NCBI RefSeq assembly: GCF_028640845.1
Contig: NC_080541.1
Location: 9,266,435-9,330,434, forward strand
Direction of reading: 5' to 3'
DNA: 64,000 nt
DNA from: Ahaetulla prasina
Lineage: Eukaryota; Chordata; Lepidosauria; Squamata; Colubridae
The stretch's first letter is position 1, and every line of letters starts with the position of its first letter. This document shows positions 1 to 9,699 of the stretch, one piece after another. The notes under the pieces are model-generated. The model saw only the letters and a program-made list of their open reading frames with translations. It did not search any database and was not told the origin of the DNA. The position numbers were made by a program, and so were the translations under genes.

Positions 1-105
1 TTAGAACACCAATTCTGTTTTATGGCCCAGGCCTATGGAAAAGCTTGCAAAATCATTTCCTTCTTATATTAGTAGAGAAAATGCTTTTAAGTCAACCTCT
101 TTCAC

Positions 106-345
106 TGCGGTGGTGCAGTGGTTAGAGTGCAGTACTGCAGGCTACTTCTGCTGATCACCGACTGCCCAGCAGTTTGGCAGATCAAATCTCACCAGGCTCA
201 AGGTTGACTCAGCCTTCCATCCTTCCGAGGTGGGTAAAATGAGGATCCAGATTGTTGGGGGCAAGAGGCTCACTCTGTAAACTGCTTAGAGAGAGCTGTA
301 AAGCACAATGAAGTGGTATATAAGTCTATTGCTATTGTTAGTGCT
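106..345 (+). mobile_element. tRNA-derived SINE (squamate, L2-tailed type)
   Basis: The start reads gcggtggtgcagtggttag, an A-box-like RNA polymerase III promoter, followed by a degraded B-box region (gatcaaatctcacc). A body ccttccgaggtgggtaaaatgag follows, then a tail gtatataagtctattgc. The same body recurs in inverted orientation at 9700-10475 and 37548-37785. The family name is uncertain. Confidence 0.75.
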
Positions 346-488
346 CTCGATTCTACTGCATATGGTGAATAGACAAAGGAAATGGTTTTAAATGGTGTCT
401 CTGTCATTATGATCATCAGGGTGACTTCAAGTTTATCAGGAAACAACCTTTTTCAAGGACATTTACAGCTAGTTGCTTCAAGGAATCC

Positions 489-1058
489 CTCAAAAGCACT
501 ACTTTACCCTTTTATCACTTTGAGAGCTAGGGTGGATGTCGGCAGGTCCAAGATGCCAGGCACGGATAGATTAGATATATTCCAAAAAGGACATCGGTAA
601 TCTCAAAAGCACTACTTTATCCTTTTATCACTTTGAGAGCTAGGGTGGATGTCGGCAGGTCCAAGATGCCAGGCACGGATAGATTAGATATATTCCAAAA
701 GGACATCGGTGATCTCAAAAGCACTACTTTATCCTTTTATCACTTTGAGAGCTAGGGTGGATGTCGGCAGGTCCAAGATGCCAGGCACGGATAGATTAGA
801 TATATTCCAAAAGGACATCGGTGATCTCAAAAGCACTACTTTATCCTTTTATCACTTTGAGAGCTAGGGTGGATGTCGGCAGGTCCAAGATGCCAGGCAC
901 GGATAGATTAGATATATTCCAAAAGGACATCGGTGATCTCAAAAGCACTACTTTATCCTTTTATCACTTTGAGAGCTAGGGTGGATGTCGGCAGGTCCAA
1001 GATGCCAGGCACGGATAGATTAGATATATTCCAAAAAGGACATCGGTGATCTCAAAAG
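489..1058. repeat. Minisatellite, five 112/113-bp units
   Basis: The unit start ctcaaaagcactactt occurs at 489, 602, 714, 826 and 938, with a partial start at 1051. Units are almost identical and include gtggatgtcggcaggtcc and aggcacggatagattag. The 113-bp units differ from the 112-bp ones by one A in an A-run. Confidence 0.95.
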
Positions 1059-1566
1059 CTGTGATTGCCTTGCTGCTCTCTGATCTTGGTTATTTTTCTT
1101 GCAGAATTTTCATTACCCAACGAGGTAGCCTCATCAGTGTTCGAAGGGAGTGGGGTTTGCTCTTTTTATAAACTAGTGGTTTGCCCTGTTACTGTGAGCA
1201 TCCTATACCAAGTCCAAAGATACTAGAGAATTCCCGGAAGCCTGATGCAAATCAGCCATCGACAGGCACATAGAGATAAACAACATCTACGTGCCATTAA
1301 AAAAAAATCAATACTAAGAAATAATTCATAAGAAATGCCAAGAATCACGATACATTCAAACCTGCCTTACTGTGAAATGGATGCTTGGTGCTTCTTTGTT
1401 TTCTCAGCCATCTAATTTAATTCCTTTTAATGGGAGACGAAATTTTTTGGCATCCAGCTGTTTAGAACACTAATTCTGTTTTATGGCCCAGGCCTATGGA
1501 AAAGCTTGCAAAATCATTTCCTTCTTATATTAGTAGAGAAAATGCTTTTAAGTCAACCTCTTTCAC

Positions 1567-1806
1567 TGCGGTGGCGCAGTGGTTAGAGTACAGTACTGCA
1601 GGCTACTTCTGCTGATCATCGACTGCCAGCAGTTTGGCAGATCGAATCTCACCAGGCTAAAGGTTGACTGAGCCTTCCATCCTTCCGAGGTGGGTAAAAT
1701 GAGGATCCAGATTGTTGGGAGGCAAGAGGCTCACTCTGTAAACTGCTTAGAGAAGGCTGTAAAGCACTGTGAAGCGGTATATAAGTCTATTGCTAGTGCT
1801 AGTGCT
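1567..1806 (+). mobile_element. tRNA-derived SINE, duplicated copy
   Basis: Paralogue of the SINE at 106-345 carried by the 1461-bp duplication. Its B-box region (gatcgaatctcacc) is slightly better preserved than in copy 1. Confidence 0.75.
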
Positions 1807-1949
1807 CTCGATTCTACTGCATATGGTGAATAGACAAAGGAAATGGTTTTAAATGGTGTCTCTGTCATTATGATCATCAGGGTGACTTCAAGTTTATCAG
1901 GAAACAACCTTTTTCAAGGACATTTACAGCTAGTTGCTTCAAGGAATCC

Positions 1950-2184
1950 CTCAAAAGCACTACTTTACCCTTTTATCACTTTGAGAGCTAGGGTGGATGT
2001 CGGCAGGTCCAAGATGCCAGGCACGGATAGATTAGATATATTCCAAAAAGGACATCGGTAATCTCAAAAGCACTACTTTACCCTTTTATCACTTTGAGAG
2101 CTAGGGTGGATGTCGGCAGGTCCAAGATGCCAGGCACGGATAGATTAGATATATTCCAAAAAGGACATCGGTAATCTCAAAAGC
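1950..2184. repeat. Minisatellite, two units (contracted allele of 489-1058)
   Basis: Same unit as at 489, with starts at 1950, 2063 and a partial start at 2176. Only two full units remain against five in the upstream duplicate. Confidence 0.92.
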
Positions 2185-2424
2185 TGTGATTGCCTTGCTG
2201 CTCTCTGATCTTGGTTATTTTTCTTGCAGAATTTTCATTACCCAACGAGGTAGCCTCATCAGTGTTCAAAGGGAGTGGGGTTTGCTCTTTTTACATACTA
2301 GTGGTTTGCCCTGTTACTGTGAGCATCCTATACCAAGTCCAAAGACACTAGAGAATTCCCGGAAGCCTGATGCAAATCAGCCATCGACAGGCACATAGAG
2401 ATAAACAACATCTACGTGCCATTA

Positions 2425-3156
2425 AAAAAACCCCAATCAAATTGTAAACAACAGCCTAATCAAGGAACCAACAAGAACCCTCCCACCAAAACTGACATAA
2501 GCCACTAGTACATAGACAGCAAACCCCACTCCATTCTAGCACTGATGAAAAGAAGAAAAAAACAGAATAGCTGATTCAGTCCTGAAGTCCTATACCGCCC
2601 TGAGTCCTTCGGGAGAAGGGCGGTATAAAAGTTTAATTAAATAAATAAATAAATAAATAAGTCTGTAAAAAAGCTGCTCTCATTAGTTTTGAAAAGGCAA
2701 AAGGGATTTAACTTAGTCTTGGCTTGGCAGACGATTAAACAAGCATATTGATCGAATAGAACTCACTTTAATTTAAGGCAGGAATTGTTGCCTTCTGCAG
2801 TAACAACAAGTGCTATCATAAAACTACATGGCTGATGGGATTACTGTTTTGACATAGCTATTAACCTAGTGGCATGCATTTCATCTCGTCGTTTTGAGGA
2901 TGACCCCAAAAGTTTTAGAATTAACTGCAAAAAACCCAGGCTTGAACCTTAATTATGTCTTCCCTTATTTTCTTAGCAAAATAAATTGCCGTCTTGTTCA
3001 TGTCTTTCCTGTTTGCCACAGCGCATTATTACTAATCTCCTCTGTAGTTTGATAAAAATCTGGTCAGCTGGTTGAAGATCTTGTCATCATTTCTTTAGGC
3101 TTTCAGAGTTGAAAAGGGCCATTAAGGTCATAATGTCCAAAGCCCTGTTTCATTCT
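2425..3156. other. Non-coding; L2-type 3' tail at 2591-2660, remainder unassigned
   Basis: At 2591-2660 the sequence reads accgccctgagtccttcggg, then agaagggcggtataaaa and (AAAT)n. This is the 3' terminus shared by L2 LINEs and their SINEs elsewhere here (27120, 43180 inverted, 46400). From 2661 to 3156 I see no gene or recognisable repeat. Confidence 0.6.
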
Positions 3157-3765
3157 ACAGAGGAATTATTGAGTCTGTCATTTGCACCTCTATAACTGTC
3201 TGGTTCGGTTCTGCAACCCAACAAGAAAGACACAGACTTCAGAGGATAATTAGAACTGCAGAAAAAATAATGGCTACCAACCTGCCTTCCATTGAGGACC
3301 TGTATACTGCACGAATCAAGAAGAGGGCCGTGAAAATATTTACAGACCCCTCACCTCCAGGACATAAACTGTTTCAACTCCTACCCTCAAAACGACGCTA
3401 TAGAGCATTGCACACCAGAACAACTAGACACAAGAACAGTTTTTTCCCGAAGGCCATCACTCTGCTAAACAAATAATTCCATCAACACTGTCAAACTATT
3501 TACTAAATCTGCACTATATTAATCTTCTCATAGTTCCCATCACCAATCTCTTTCCATTTATGACTGTATGACTATAACTTGTTGCTGGCAATCCTTATGA
3601 TTTATATTGATATATTGACCATCAATTGTGTTGTAAATGTTGTACCTTGATGAACGTATCTTTTCTTTTATGTACACTGAGAGCCTATGCACCAAGACAA
3701 ATTCCTTGTGTGTCCAATCACACTTGGCCAATAAAAATTCTATTCTATTCTATTCTATTTAAGAT
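3157..3765 (+). mobile_element. CR1/L3-like LINE, 5'-truncated 3' end with (ATTCT)n tail
   Basis: An open stretch at 3270-3476 encodes the C-terminal end of the LINE polyprotein (motifs LPSIEDLYTARIKK, RYRALHTRTTRHKNSF), preceded by the coding remnant of ...YRGIIESVICTS. The 3' UTR contains tatgtacactgagagc and caatcacacttggccaataa and ends in an ATTCT pentamer tract. At least twelve copies of this 3' end occur in the window in both orientations. The snake CR1-L3 group is known for such tails; assignment is by resemblance. Confidence 0.85.
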
Positions 3766-3787
3766 TTCGACTTAAAGCATTCTAGAC

Positions 3788-3916
3788 CAGGGGTCTCCAA
3801 CCTTGGTTCCTTTAAGACTTGTGGACTTCAACTCCCAGAGTTCCTCAGCCAGCTTTGCTGGGACTCTGGGAGTTGAAGTCCACAAGTCTTAAAGGGACCA
3901 AGGTTGGAGACCCCTG
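3788..3916. mobile_element. hAT-type foldback MITE with perfect 8-bp TSD
   Basis: Near-perfect inverted repeat starting CAGGGGTCTCCAACCTTGGT and ending with its complement, with arms of about 60 bases around a short loop. It is flanked by TTCTAGAC at 3780-3787 and 3917-3924. An 8-bp TSD and CAGGGG...CCCCTG ends fit the hAT superfamily. Related copies lie at 49529-49685 and 55664-55793. Confidence 0.9.
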
Positions 3917-4002
3917 TTCTAGACCAATGGCTGTTTAAACTCATTTTGGCAGTTGATTCTCCTACCAATTGACCATACATTTGGGAAGGGATTTTGTTAG
4001 TA

Positions 4003-4130
4003 CCCCTTCCTTCCTTCCTTCCTTCCTTCCTTCCTTCCTTCCTTCCTTCCTTCCTTCCTTCCTTCCTTCCTTCCTTCCTTCCTCCCTTCCTCCCTTCCTC
4101 CCTTCCTCCCTTCCTCCCTTTCTTCCTTCT
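4003..4130. repeat. (CCTT)n microsatellite
   Basis: About 90 bases of uninterrupted CCTT, then an interrupted (CCTTCCTC)n section. Confidence 0.97.
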
Positions 4131-4170
4131 AGACTAGACTAATAACTTTATTGTCACCTTGAATGTATAC

Positions 4171-4443
4171 CAGGGGTGAAATGCTACCAGTTCGGACCGA
4201 TTCGGCCAAGCCAGTAGTGATGGCAGTGGGTAGTTCGGAGAACTGGTAGTGATGGTGACATAAGGCTACGCCCACCCACCCACCAGGTCAACATTACTTC
4301 CTGGTTTTAACCAGAAAGTAACCTGTTTTTTACCCTCTGTGCATGCACAGAAAACTTTACGCATGTGCAGAGGGTCCGTACGCTTCTGTGACGTGCACAC
4401 GCACTTCTGAACCAGTAGGGAAGGTAAACAGATTTCACCCCTG
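4171..4443. mobile_element. hAT-type MITE, CAGGGGTGAAAT termini
   Basis: Begins CAGGGGTGAAATGCTACC and ends GATTTCACCCCTG. Flanks ATGTATAC (4163-4170) and ATGTACAC (4444-4451) match at 7 of 8 positions. The interior contains no open frame of interest. Confidence 0.8.
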
Positions 4444-4528
4444 ATGTACACTACACTAGAATGTAGTAAGGAAGTGGATTGTTGAGAGGGAGCAGATGCA
4501 TTCCAGAGGAATAAGAAGCAACTCAGTC

Positions 4529-4822
4529 CAGTGGTGGGTTTCAATGTTTTTTTACTACCAGTTTTGTGGGTGTTGCTTGGTAAGTGTGGCATGGCTTAAT
4601 GGACATGGCAGAGGGAGGATACTTAAAATCTCCATTCCCACCCCACTCCAGGGGAAGGTTACTGCAAAATTCCTATTTCCTCCTAATCAGCTGGGACTTG
4701 GGAGGCAGAAAATAGATGGAGGCGGGGCCAGTTAGAATTTTTACTACCAGTTCTCCGAACTATTCAAAATTTCCGCTACCAGTTATTCAGAACTGGTCAG
4801 AACCTCTTGAAACCCACCTCTG
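4529..4822. mobile_element. hAT-type MITE, CAGTGGTGGGTTTC termini
   Basis: Ends are CAGTGGTGGGTTTCAA and GAAACCCACCTCTG. Flanks ACTCAGTC (4521-4528) and GCTCAGTC (4823-4830) match 7/8. Same family as 10704-10947 and 45180-45483, sharing the internal gtgggcgtggcttgg-like segment. Confidence 0.85.
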
Positions 4823-5095
4823 GCTCAGTCCTTCCAGCAACCTCTGCATTTTCTGTTTCTGTCATTAAAAGAAACTCACAGCCCTTAACCATGGTAAATT
4901 CCTGCTGGCCACCTACAACCAAAGTAAATGCAAGTTGAAAGTTCCAGGTTCAAAGGTTGTAGGTATGTGGCTGATGTCAGGTGGAGGAGTGAGTTGAGGT
5001 TATATGTAAGGGTGCAGGGGAGAGTTCAGAAAATTAGATCTTTGCTTTTCCTAAAACTCCATTGTGGAAACCGAACCCCTTTGCATTTTACTTTT

Positions 5096-5942
5096 TTTAG
5101 AATAGAATTTATTGGCCAAGTGTGATTGGACGCACAAGGAATTTGTTTTGGTGCTTATGTTCTCAGTGTACATAAAAGAAAAGAAAAAACCTTCATCAAA
5201 GGTACAACATTTACAACACAAATGATGGTCATAGGTTGCAATTTAACCCTTAGTGATAGCAACAAAAAGCTACAGTCCTACAGTCATAAGTGGAAAGAGA
5301 TTGGTGATGAAAACGATGAGAAGATTAATAGTAGTGCAGATTTAGTAAATAGTTTGACATTGTTGAGGGAATTATTGGTTTAGCAGAGTGATGGCCTTCG
5401 GGGAAAAACTGTTCTTGTGTCTAGTTGTTCTGGTGTGCAATGTTCTATAGCGTCGTTTTGATGGTAGGAGTTGAAACAGTTTATGTCCAGGATGTGAGGG
5501 ATCTGTAAATATTTTCACGGCGCTCTTCTTGATTCGTGCAGTATACAGGTCTTCAATGGAAGGCAGGTTGGTAGCCATTGTTTTTTCTGCAGTTCTAATT
5601 ATCCTCTGAAGTCTGTGCCTTTCTTGTTGGGTTGCAGAACCAAACCAGACAGTTATAGAAGTGCAGATGACAGACTCAATAATTCCTCTGTAGAACTGCT
5701 CCTTGGGCAGTTTGAGCTTTCTGAGTTGGCGCAGAAAGAACAGTTTTTGCTATCCTTTTTTGATGATGTTTTTGATGTTAACTGTCCATTTTAGATCTCA
5801 TGATATGATAGAACCTAGAAATTTGAAGGTCTCTACTGTTGATACTATTGAAGGTCTCTACTGTTGATACTGTTGTCAAGTATTGTGAGAGGTGGAAGTA
5901 TGGAAGGGTTTCTCCTAAAGTCTACCACCGTTTCTACAGTTT
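5096..5942 (-). mobile_element. CR1/L3-like LINE 3' end, inverted
   Basis: Read on the minus strand: coding remnant of the RT C-terminal region (VDFRR-like, FKFLG, frame broken), the C-terminal block MATNLPSIEDLYTARIKK at 5372-5578, and the standard 3' UTR ending at about 5100 with one pentamer. A short internal duplication of gaaggtctctactgttgata lies near 5826-5870. Confidence 0.85.
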
Positions 5943-6593
5943 TTCTCCAGCAAAACAAATAAACATAAACCATGTCAATCATTATTGGCAAGATAAAATT
6001 ATGCTTTTACAAAGAGTTTGAAACTGTAGCTGTAAATGTCGAGCACAGCTCTGGCTCGACACATGACGCTACTGGGATCCGGATCATGGAAACAGCCCCT
6101 AATCAAAGATCCAAAGGGATGACATAGCAAGAACTTGTTTGAGGGTTGCAGGGATCTGCGTTTGGCAAGCATGAGAAATAAGCCAGCACACTGGCGGCCG
6201 GGATAGAGGGAGATGAGGGATGAGTATTAGAAAGGACTGCTTTAGTTCCGGCATTTAGCTGATGATGTGGCAGCTGAGGCTGTCAGACGAGGAGGGAGAG
6301 AGCGGCCGGGCATCCAATCAACAGAGCAGTTCAGCCATGGGGCAGGGCCTGAGCAACGCTGGATGTTTAAAAAGGGGCTGAGAGGCAGAAGCTCTCAGCA
6401 CTGACTTTATACAAAGAAACCTCGATTTTTCCTGAGACCCGGTTTGTAGCAGACCCAATAAAAGAAGTCACTATTGGAAAGAAACCCAAGATGGCTTGTT
6501 TATTTTCACAGCCTGTCTGACCCAACAGTCTGACCCAACTGTGGCTGAGCAAGGTGAGAGGAAACTTCTGTGTGGTTTCAGGAGTTTCATCTT
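5943..6593. other. Receptor gene 1 3' flank with a possible LTR remnant
   Basis: Positions 5943-6030 resemble the 3' flanks of the other receptor copies (tgcttttacaaagagtttgaaac, compare 47110). From about 6032 a GC-richer stretch begins TGTCGAGCACAGC, has a TATA-like tttaaaaagg near 6367 and AATAAAAG near 6458, and ends near 6530 at ctgacccaaca. It looks like an LTR, but I cannot find a convincing TSD. At 6560-6593 receptor 3' coding homology resumes (minus strand) up to the retroposon junction. Confidence 0.45.
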
Positions 6594-6913
6594 TCTTTTT
6601 TTATTTTTTTTTTATTTTTTTAACACACACATTAACATACAATGCATTTTTTCTGAACAGAATATTGGCCAGGTTTCAAATATATACAACTTTTAGTTCT
6701 CTACCAACATATTTTGTATGCTTACGTTGACATATTTTACCTTTTTTCTCTCTCATTTTTATGTTGTATATCTAATCTTACCCTTCGCCCTAAATTCTAA
6801 TCATTTATCAACTACCTCTTCCCCCCACTCTCCTTACTCCCCCTAAATTAAACCCTTTATTTCCCAATTAATGTTTGTAAACTTTTATATATACTACTTA
6901 TCAAACATTAGAG
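6594..6913 (-). mobile_element. Oligo(A)-tailed retroposon inserted in the receptor C-terminus
   Basis: A block with a long T-run at its plus-strand left end (6594-6627, so an A tail on the minus strand) sits between two copies of TCATCTT at 6587-6593 and 6914-6920. This is the signature of target-primed reverse transcription. The body is AT-rich and possibly an L1 3' region. It lies inside the coding exon of the adjacent receptor gene. Confidence 0.75.
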
Positions 6914-7806
6914 TCATCTTCTGTGAAGACCCTCTGAAAAATGACCTTCATGCTCTCCCTGGACTGAGCGTGTTTCTTTCTCCCAACCAGAAAGTAGATC
7001 ACGGGGTTAAAATCGCTGTTTAGGCAAGAACACAGATTAAAATAGTTCTTCACTCTCCAAAGTTGCATGGAATAAATAATTTCTGTAAAATCAAGAAAGA
7101 ATGCGTAGATATGTAATGGAACGATAAGAATAAAGAAACAGAGAAGAGTAATCGAAATCATCATTAAAAGTCTTCTCCGTTTGATCTGCTTGCGTTTAAG
7201 ACCTATCTTGATGAATAGGATCACAGTAAAAGTTGTGATCAGTGGAAAGCAAAGTACAGCATTCACAACCAAATGGGGATTCGAGATGGTAAAAAATTCC
7301 AATATATATTCTGTGGCATTTAGAATTCCAGTCAGGAGGAAAGAGAAGATCCAGAGGAAGACACAGATAGCAGAGGACAAATATTTTGGCCGGGAACAGC
7401 GATGCCAGATTGGGAAGAAGACAGCCACACACCGGTCAATGCTGATGGCTGTCAGAAGAAAGAGACCGTTGATATACATGATTTGGCAGAAAGAAAACAT
7501 GATTAAATTGGGTATTCCTGGTGTTATAAAAGCTATAAAAAAATCAATGCAATACATGAACATAGATATGAGATACCCAAAGTCGGCTATAGCTAAATTA
7601 AGGATCGATATTGTGAAAGGGTTTCTCTTGATCTGGAAGGTGAGTAGCCAGATGACAATTCCGTTTAATGGGAGTCCAACGCAGCAGGCGATGAACATGA
7701 CTGGCAATATAATATGGTCATTTTGATAATCGTCGAAATAATCGGTAATGTTATCGTTTAAATATTCTGCTGTAGCATTCATGTTTGCAGGTCCGAAATT
7801 CATCAA
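6901..7806 (-). CDS. Mas-related GPCR-like receptor (gene 1), altered C-terminus
   Basis: Intact 301-residue rhodopsin-family receptor in one exon, a plasma-membrane chemosensory or peptide-type receptor by family. Seen: short N-terminus with sequons at N10 and N19; TM1 about 33-57 with GLPLNG; TM2 with LNLAIADFG (70-77); TM3 ending IDRC at 123-126 in place of DRY; TM6 about 216-237 with a proline at 230; TM7 with NPVIY at 267-271; cytoplasmic FQRVF tail. DRC, NPVIY and the single coding exon fit MRGPRs. The start is MM at 7806/7803, just downstream of the acceptor at 7853-7854. The last residues (SNV and stop) come from the retroposon at 6594-6913; gene 2 continues about 14 residues further and gene 3 about 16. 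The ligand cannot be inferred, and orthology to a named MRGPR is not established. Confidence 0.9.
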   Translation of the reverse strand: MMNFGPANMNATAEYLNDNITDYFDDYQNDHIILPVMFIACCVGLPLNGIVIWLLTFQIKRNPFTISILNLAIADFGYLISMFMYCIDFFIAFITPGIPNLIMFSFCQIMYINGLFLLTAISIDRCVAVFFPIWHRCSRPKYLSSAICVFLWIFSFLLTGILNATEYILEFFTISNPHLVVNAVLCFPLITTFTVILFIKIGLKRKQIKRRRLLMMISITLLCFFILIVPLHIYAFFLDFTEIIYSMQLWRVKNYFNLCSCLNSDFNPVIYFLVGRKKHAQSRESMKVIFQRVFTEDDSNV

Positions 7807-7852
7807 GAGCCTTTTTAATGGTCAAAAGTCTCTTCTTTTAGAATCGAAGCTC

Positions 7853-7854
7853 CT
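7853..7854 (-). other. Predicted splice acceptor AG, receptor gene 1
   Basis: On the minus strand a pyrimidine-rich tract ttctttcttttctcctaatag ends here and the exon would begin GAGCTTCG. The equivalent tract and AG are kept at 22238-22239, 34665-34666 and 48101-48102 before the other receptor copies, which supports a spliced 5' leader. Confidence 0.75.
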
Positions 7855-8008
7855 ATTAGGAGAAAAGAAAGAAAAGTGGTTTCAATAATTCTTCAATAAT
7901 TGTAATATGTTCATGTTCTCTGTTGAATGACTGAGTCAAGAGTAAGAATTTGGCTAATGCTATGGGAAATCCATTCCTAACAACTTTTTGACTGAGTGAC
8001 AATGACTG

Positions 8009-8245
8009 AATCATAGAATAGAATAGAATAGAATAGAATAGAATAGAATAGAATAGAATAGAATAGAATAGAATAGAATAGAATTTTTAATTGACCAAGT
8101 GTTATTGGTCACACAAGGAATTTGTCTTGGTGCATATGCTCTCAGTGTACATGAAGGAAAAGATACCTTCATCAAGGCACAATACTTACAACACTTAATA
8201 ATAGTCATAGGGTACAAATTTAACACTTAATGATACAACACTTAA
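8009..8245 (-). mobile_element. CR1/L3-like LINE 3' terminus with (AATAG)n
   Basis: Pentamer tract gaatagaatag at about 8014-8083, followed by the inverted 3' UTR (gaccaagtgttattggtcac, gctctcagtgtacat). About 230 bases are retained. Confidence 0.9.
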
Positions 8246-8439
8246 TGGTCAGTCAATCAATCAATCAATCTTCAATAAATGATTCCTCTGGCATAAGCAA
8301 ACACATAAAACTAGAACTACTACAGTAGGAGAAAACAAATATGTATCAATAGTAATAGCTATCATTAATCCCAAAACATGTGAAGCTCCATGGGGATACC
8401 ATCAGCATTGACAAAAATCACTGTCAGTCAATTGAAAAA
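8246..8439. other. Unassigned AT-rich spacer
   Basis: Contains a short (CAAT)n run at about 8253-8272; otherwise nothing recognised. Confidence 0.5.
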
Positions 8440-9490
8440 GGCAGGTTTACTTGGAACAACCACTTTATAATGCCTTGGTAAGGCCACACTTGGAATACTG
8501 CATCCAGTTTTGGTCACCACAATGTAAAAAAGATGTTGAGACTCTAGAAAGAGTGCAGAGAAGAGCGACAAAGATGATTATGGGATTGGAGGCTAAAAAT
8601 ATAAAGAACAGTTGCTGGAATTGGGTATGTCTATTTTAATGAAAAGAAGGACTAGGGGAGATATGATAGCAGTGTTCCAATATATCAGGAGTTGCCACAA
8701 AGAAGAGGGAGTCAACCTATTCTCCAGAGCACTTGAGGGCAGGACAAGAAGCAACATGTGGAAACTAATTAAGGAGAGAAGCAAGTTAGAACTGTAGGAA
8801 ATTAGCATTACCCCTATCCTAGAAGAATGACCTATTTTGGGAAATATTAAAAAGGCAGAATATATTTCCCAAGATGAGAAATGGAGAAACATATTTTAAA
8901 GGGAAATCAGCTCCCACCTTCCTGCCTCCTCACCCCACTTTTGTCCATGGGCCAGAGGCAGAAACCCAACCCCTCCTCCACCTTTGTCAATGGACCATCA
9001 TCTGCAACACAATAGGACCCATCTAGCAACAGAAATTCCCCACATGTCACCTGGGGTGATTACATCAGCCAGCAAGGCTAGCTATGACCTCTGACAGCAA
9101 CCAATCAGGATACTCTTCCTGTGCCCCAGGAAGTTCAAAGCCAGAGAGGGTATAAAACCCAGGGACTCTCAGCATCTCAGCCCTTTTCAAGAACTCAAAC
9201 CATGTCATCCTGTCCACCATTAAACCATCTTTCCAAGCAGTCTCCATGTTTCCAGTGTCTTTTTCCCCACTTGGAACTGACCCAGAAGGATATTTCTTCC
9301 AACAGAACTAAGGAGAAATTTCCTAACAGTTAGATCAATTAATCAGTGGAACAACTTGCCTCCAGAGGTTGCAAATGCTGCAACACTGGAAGTTGTTAAG
9401 AAGAGATTGGACAAATGAAATGGTATACGGCTTCCTGCTGAGCAGGGGGTTGGACTAGAAGACCTCCAAGGTCCTTTTCCAACTCTAACA
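8440..9490 (+). mobile_element. CR1 LINE 3' part, split by a solo LTR
   Basis: Coding remnants [19 protein letters not shown] and [11 protein letters not shown] at 8451-8639 (RT C-terminal region), then [14 protein letters not shown] and EGRTRSN. After the LTR at 8793-9304 the CR1 resumes with ctaaggagaaatttcc and runs to the typical CR1 end, ggttggactagaagacctcc near 9450-9470. Several frame breaks show it is inactive. Confidence 0.85.
8793..9304 (+). mobile_element. Solo LTR inside CR1, 4-bp TSD
   Basis: Starts TGTAGGAAATTAGC and ends CTTCCAACA (TG...CA, 512 bp), flanked by GAAC on both sides (8789-8792 and 9305-9308). TATAAAACC near 9151 and the following ggactctcagcatctcagcc resemble an LTR promoter and transcript start. 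CR1 coding sequence continues exactly across the insertion. About 130 bases of a related LTR, inverted, host the gypsy insertion at 14105. Confidence 0.8.
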
Positions 9491-9699
9491 GATACCTTTA
9501 ATGATACCTTTAACACCATCAAACTTCTGTAATGATACCTTTAACACCATCAAACTTCAACATCTGCAAATCCAAGGTCCTTGGAAACGGTAGGTGGATA
9601 AAAATGCCAAATCTAGCTCCAACATCTGTCTGACTGTGCAACCAGCTATATTTTGTTACTCTTGTATGCTTTCCAATTCTCAATGACTTTGGGCAGCTC
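9491..9699. other. Unassigned spacer with short direct repeat
   Basis: The string aatgatacctttaacacc occurs twice (about 9498 and 9531). No gene is seen. Confidence 0.5.

Larger units (their letters stand above)
1..2424. repeat. Tandem segmental duplication, 1461-bp unit
   Basis: Positions 1-1300 and 1462-2424 are near-identical direct copies: the motif ttagaacac at 1 recurs at 1462 and all internal landmarks are offset by 1461 until the minisatellite. Copy 2 loses similarity after about 2424, so the last 150 bases of unit 1 (about 1310-1461) are present once. Each copy holds a SINE followed by a 112/113-bp minisatellite. The two copies differ by scattered substitutions and by minisatellite copy number. 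No coding gene is supported; the identical 72-codon open frame in both copies is a by-product of the duplication and runs through the SINE flank and the minisatellite. Confidence 0.9.

Noticed and set aside
106..345. Functional tRNA gene
   Set aside because: A- and B-box-like motifs belong to a SINE; no cloverleaf with anticodon arm can be drawn and the body is repeated in the window.
489..1058. Regularly spaced repeats that could suggest a CRISPR array
   Set aside because: Units of 112/113 bp are contiguous with no unique spacers, in an evident vertebrate genome.
382..2061. Identical 72-codon open frames at 382-600 and 1843-2061
   Set aside because: They are copies made by the 1461-bp duplication and run through minisatellite sequence; no codon-level evidence of a protein.
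4266..4592. 108-codon minus-strand frame
   Set aside because: It crosses two unrelated MITEs and their boundaries; not a gene.
3270..5578. Conserved short open frames beginning MATNLPSIEDLYTA in several places
   Set aside because: These are the C-terminal end of the CR1/L3-like LINE polyprotein, not independent genes.
6030..6560. Firm call of an LTR next to receptor gene 1
   Set aside because: Promoter-like and polyA-like signals exist, but no matching target duplication was found, so it is only mentioned as possible.
7181..7726. 181-codon open frame on the plus strand opposite receptor gene 1
   Set aside because: Antisense shadow of the receptor; no start context, motif or paralogue conservation.
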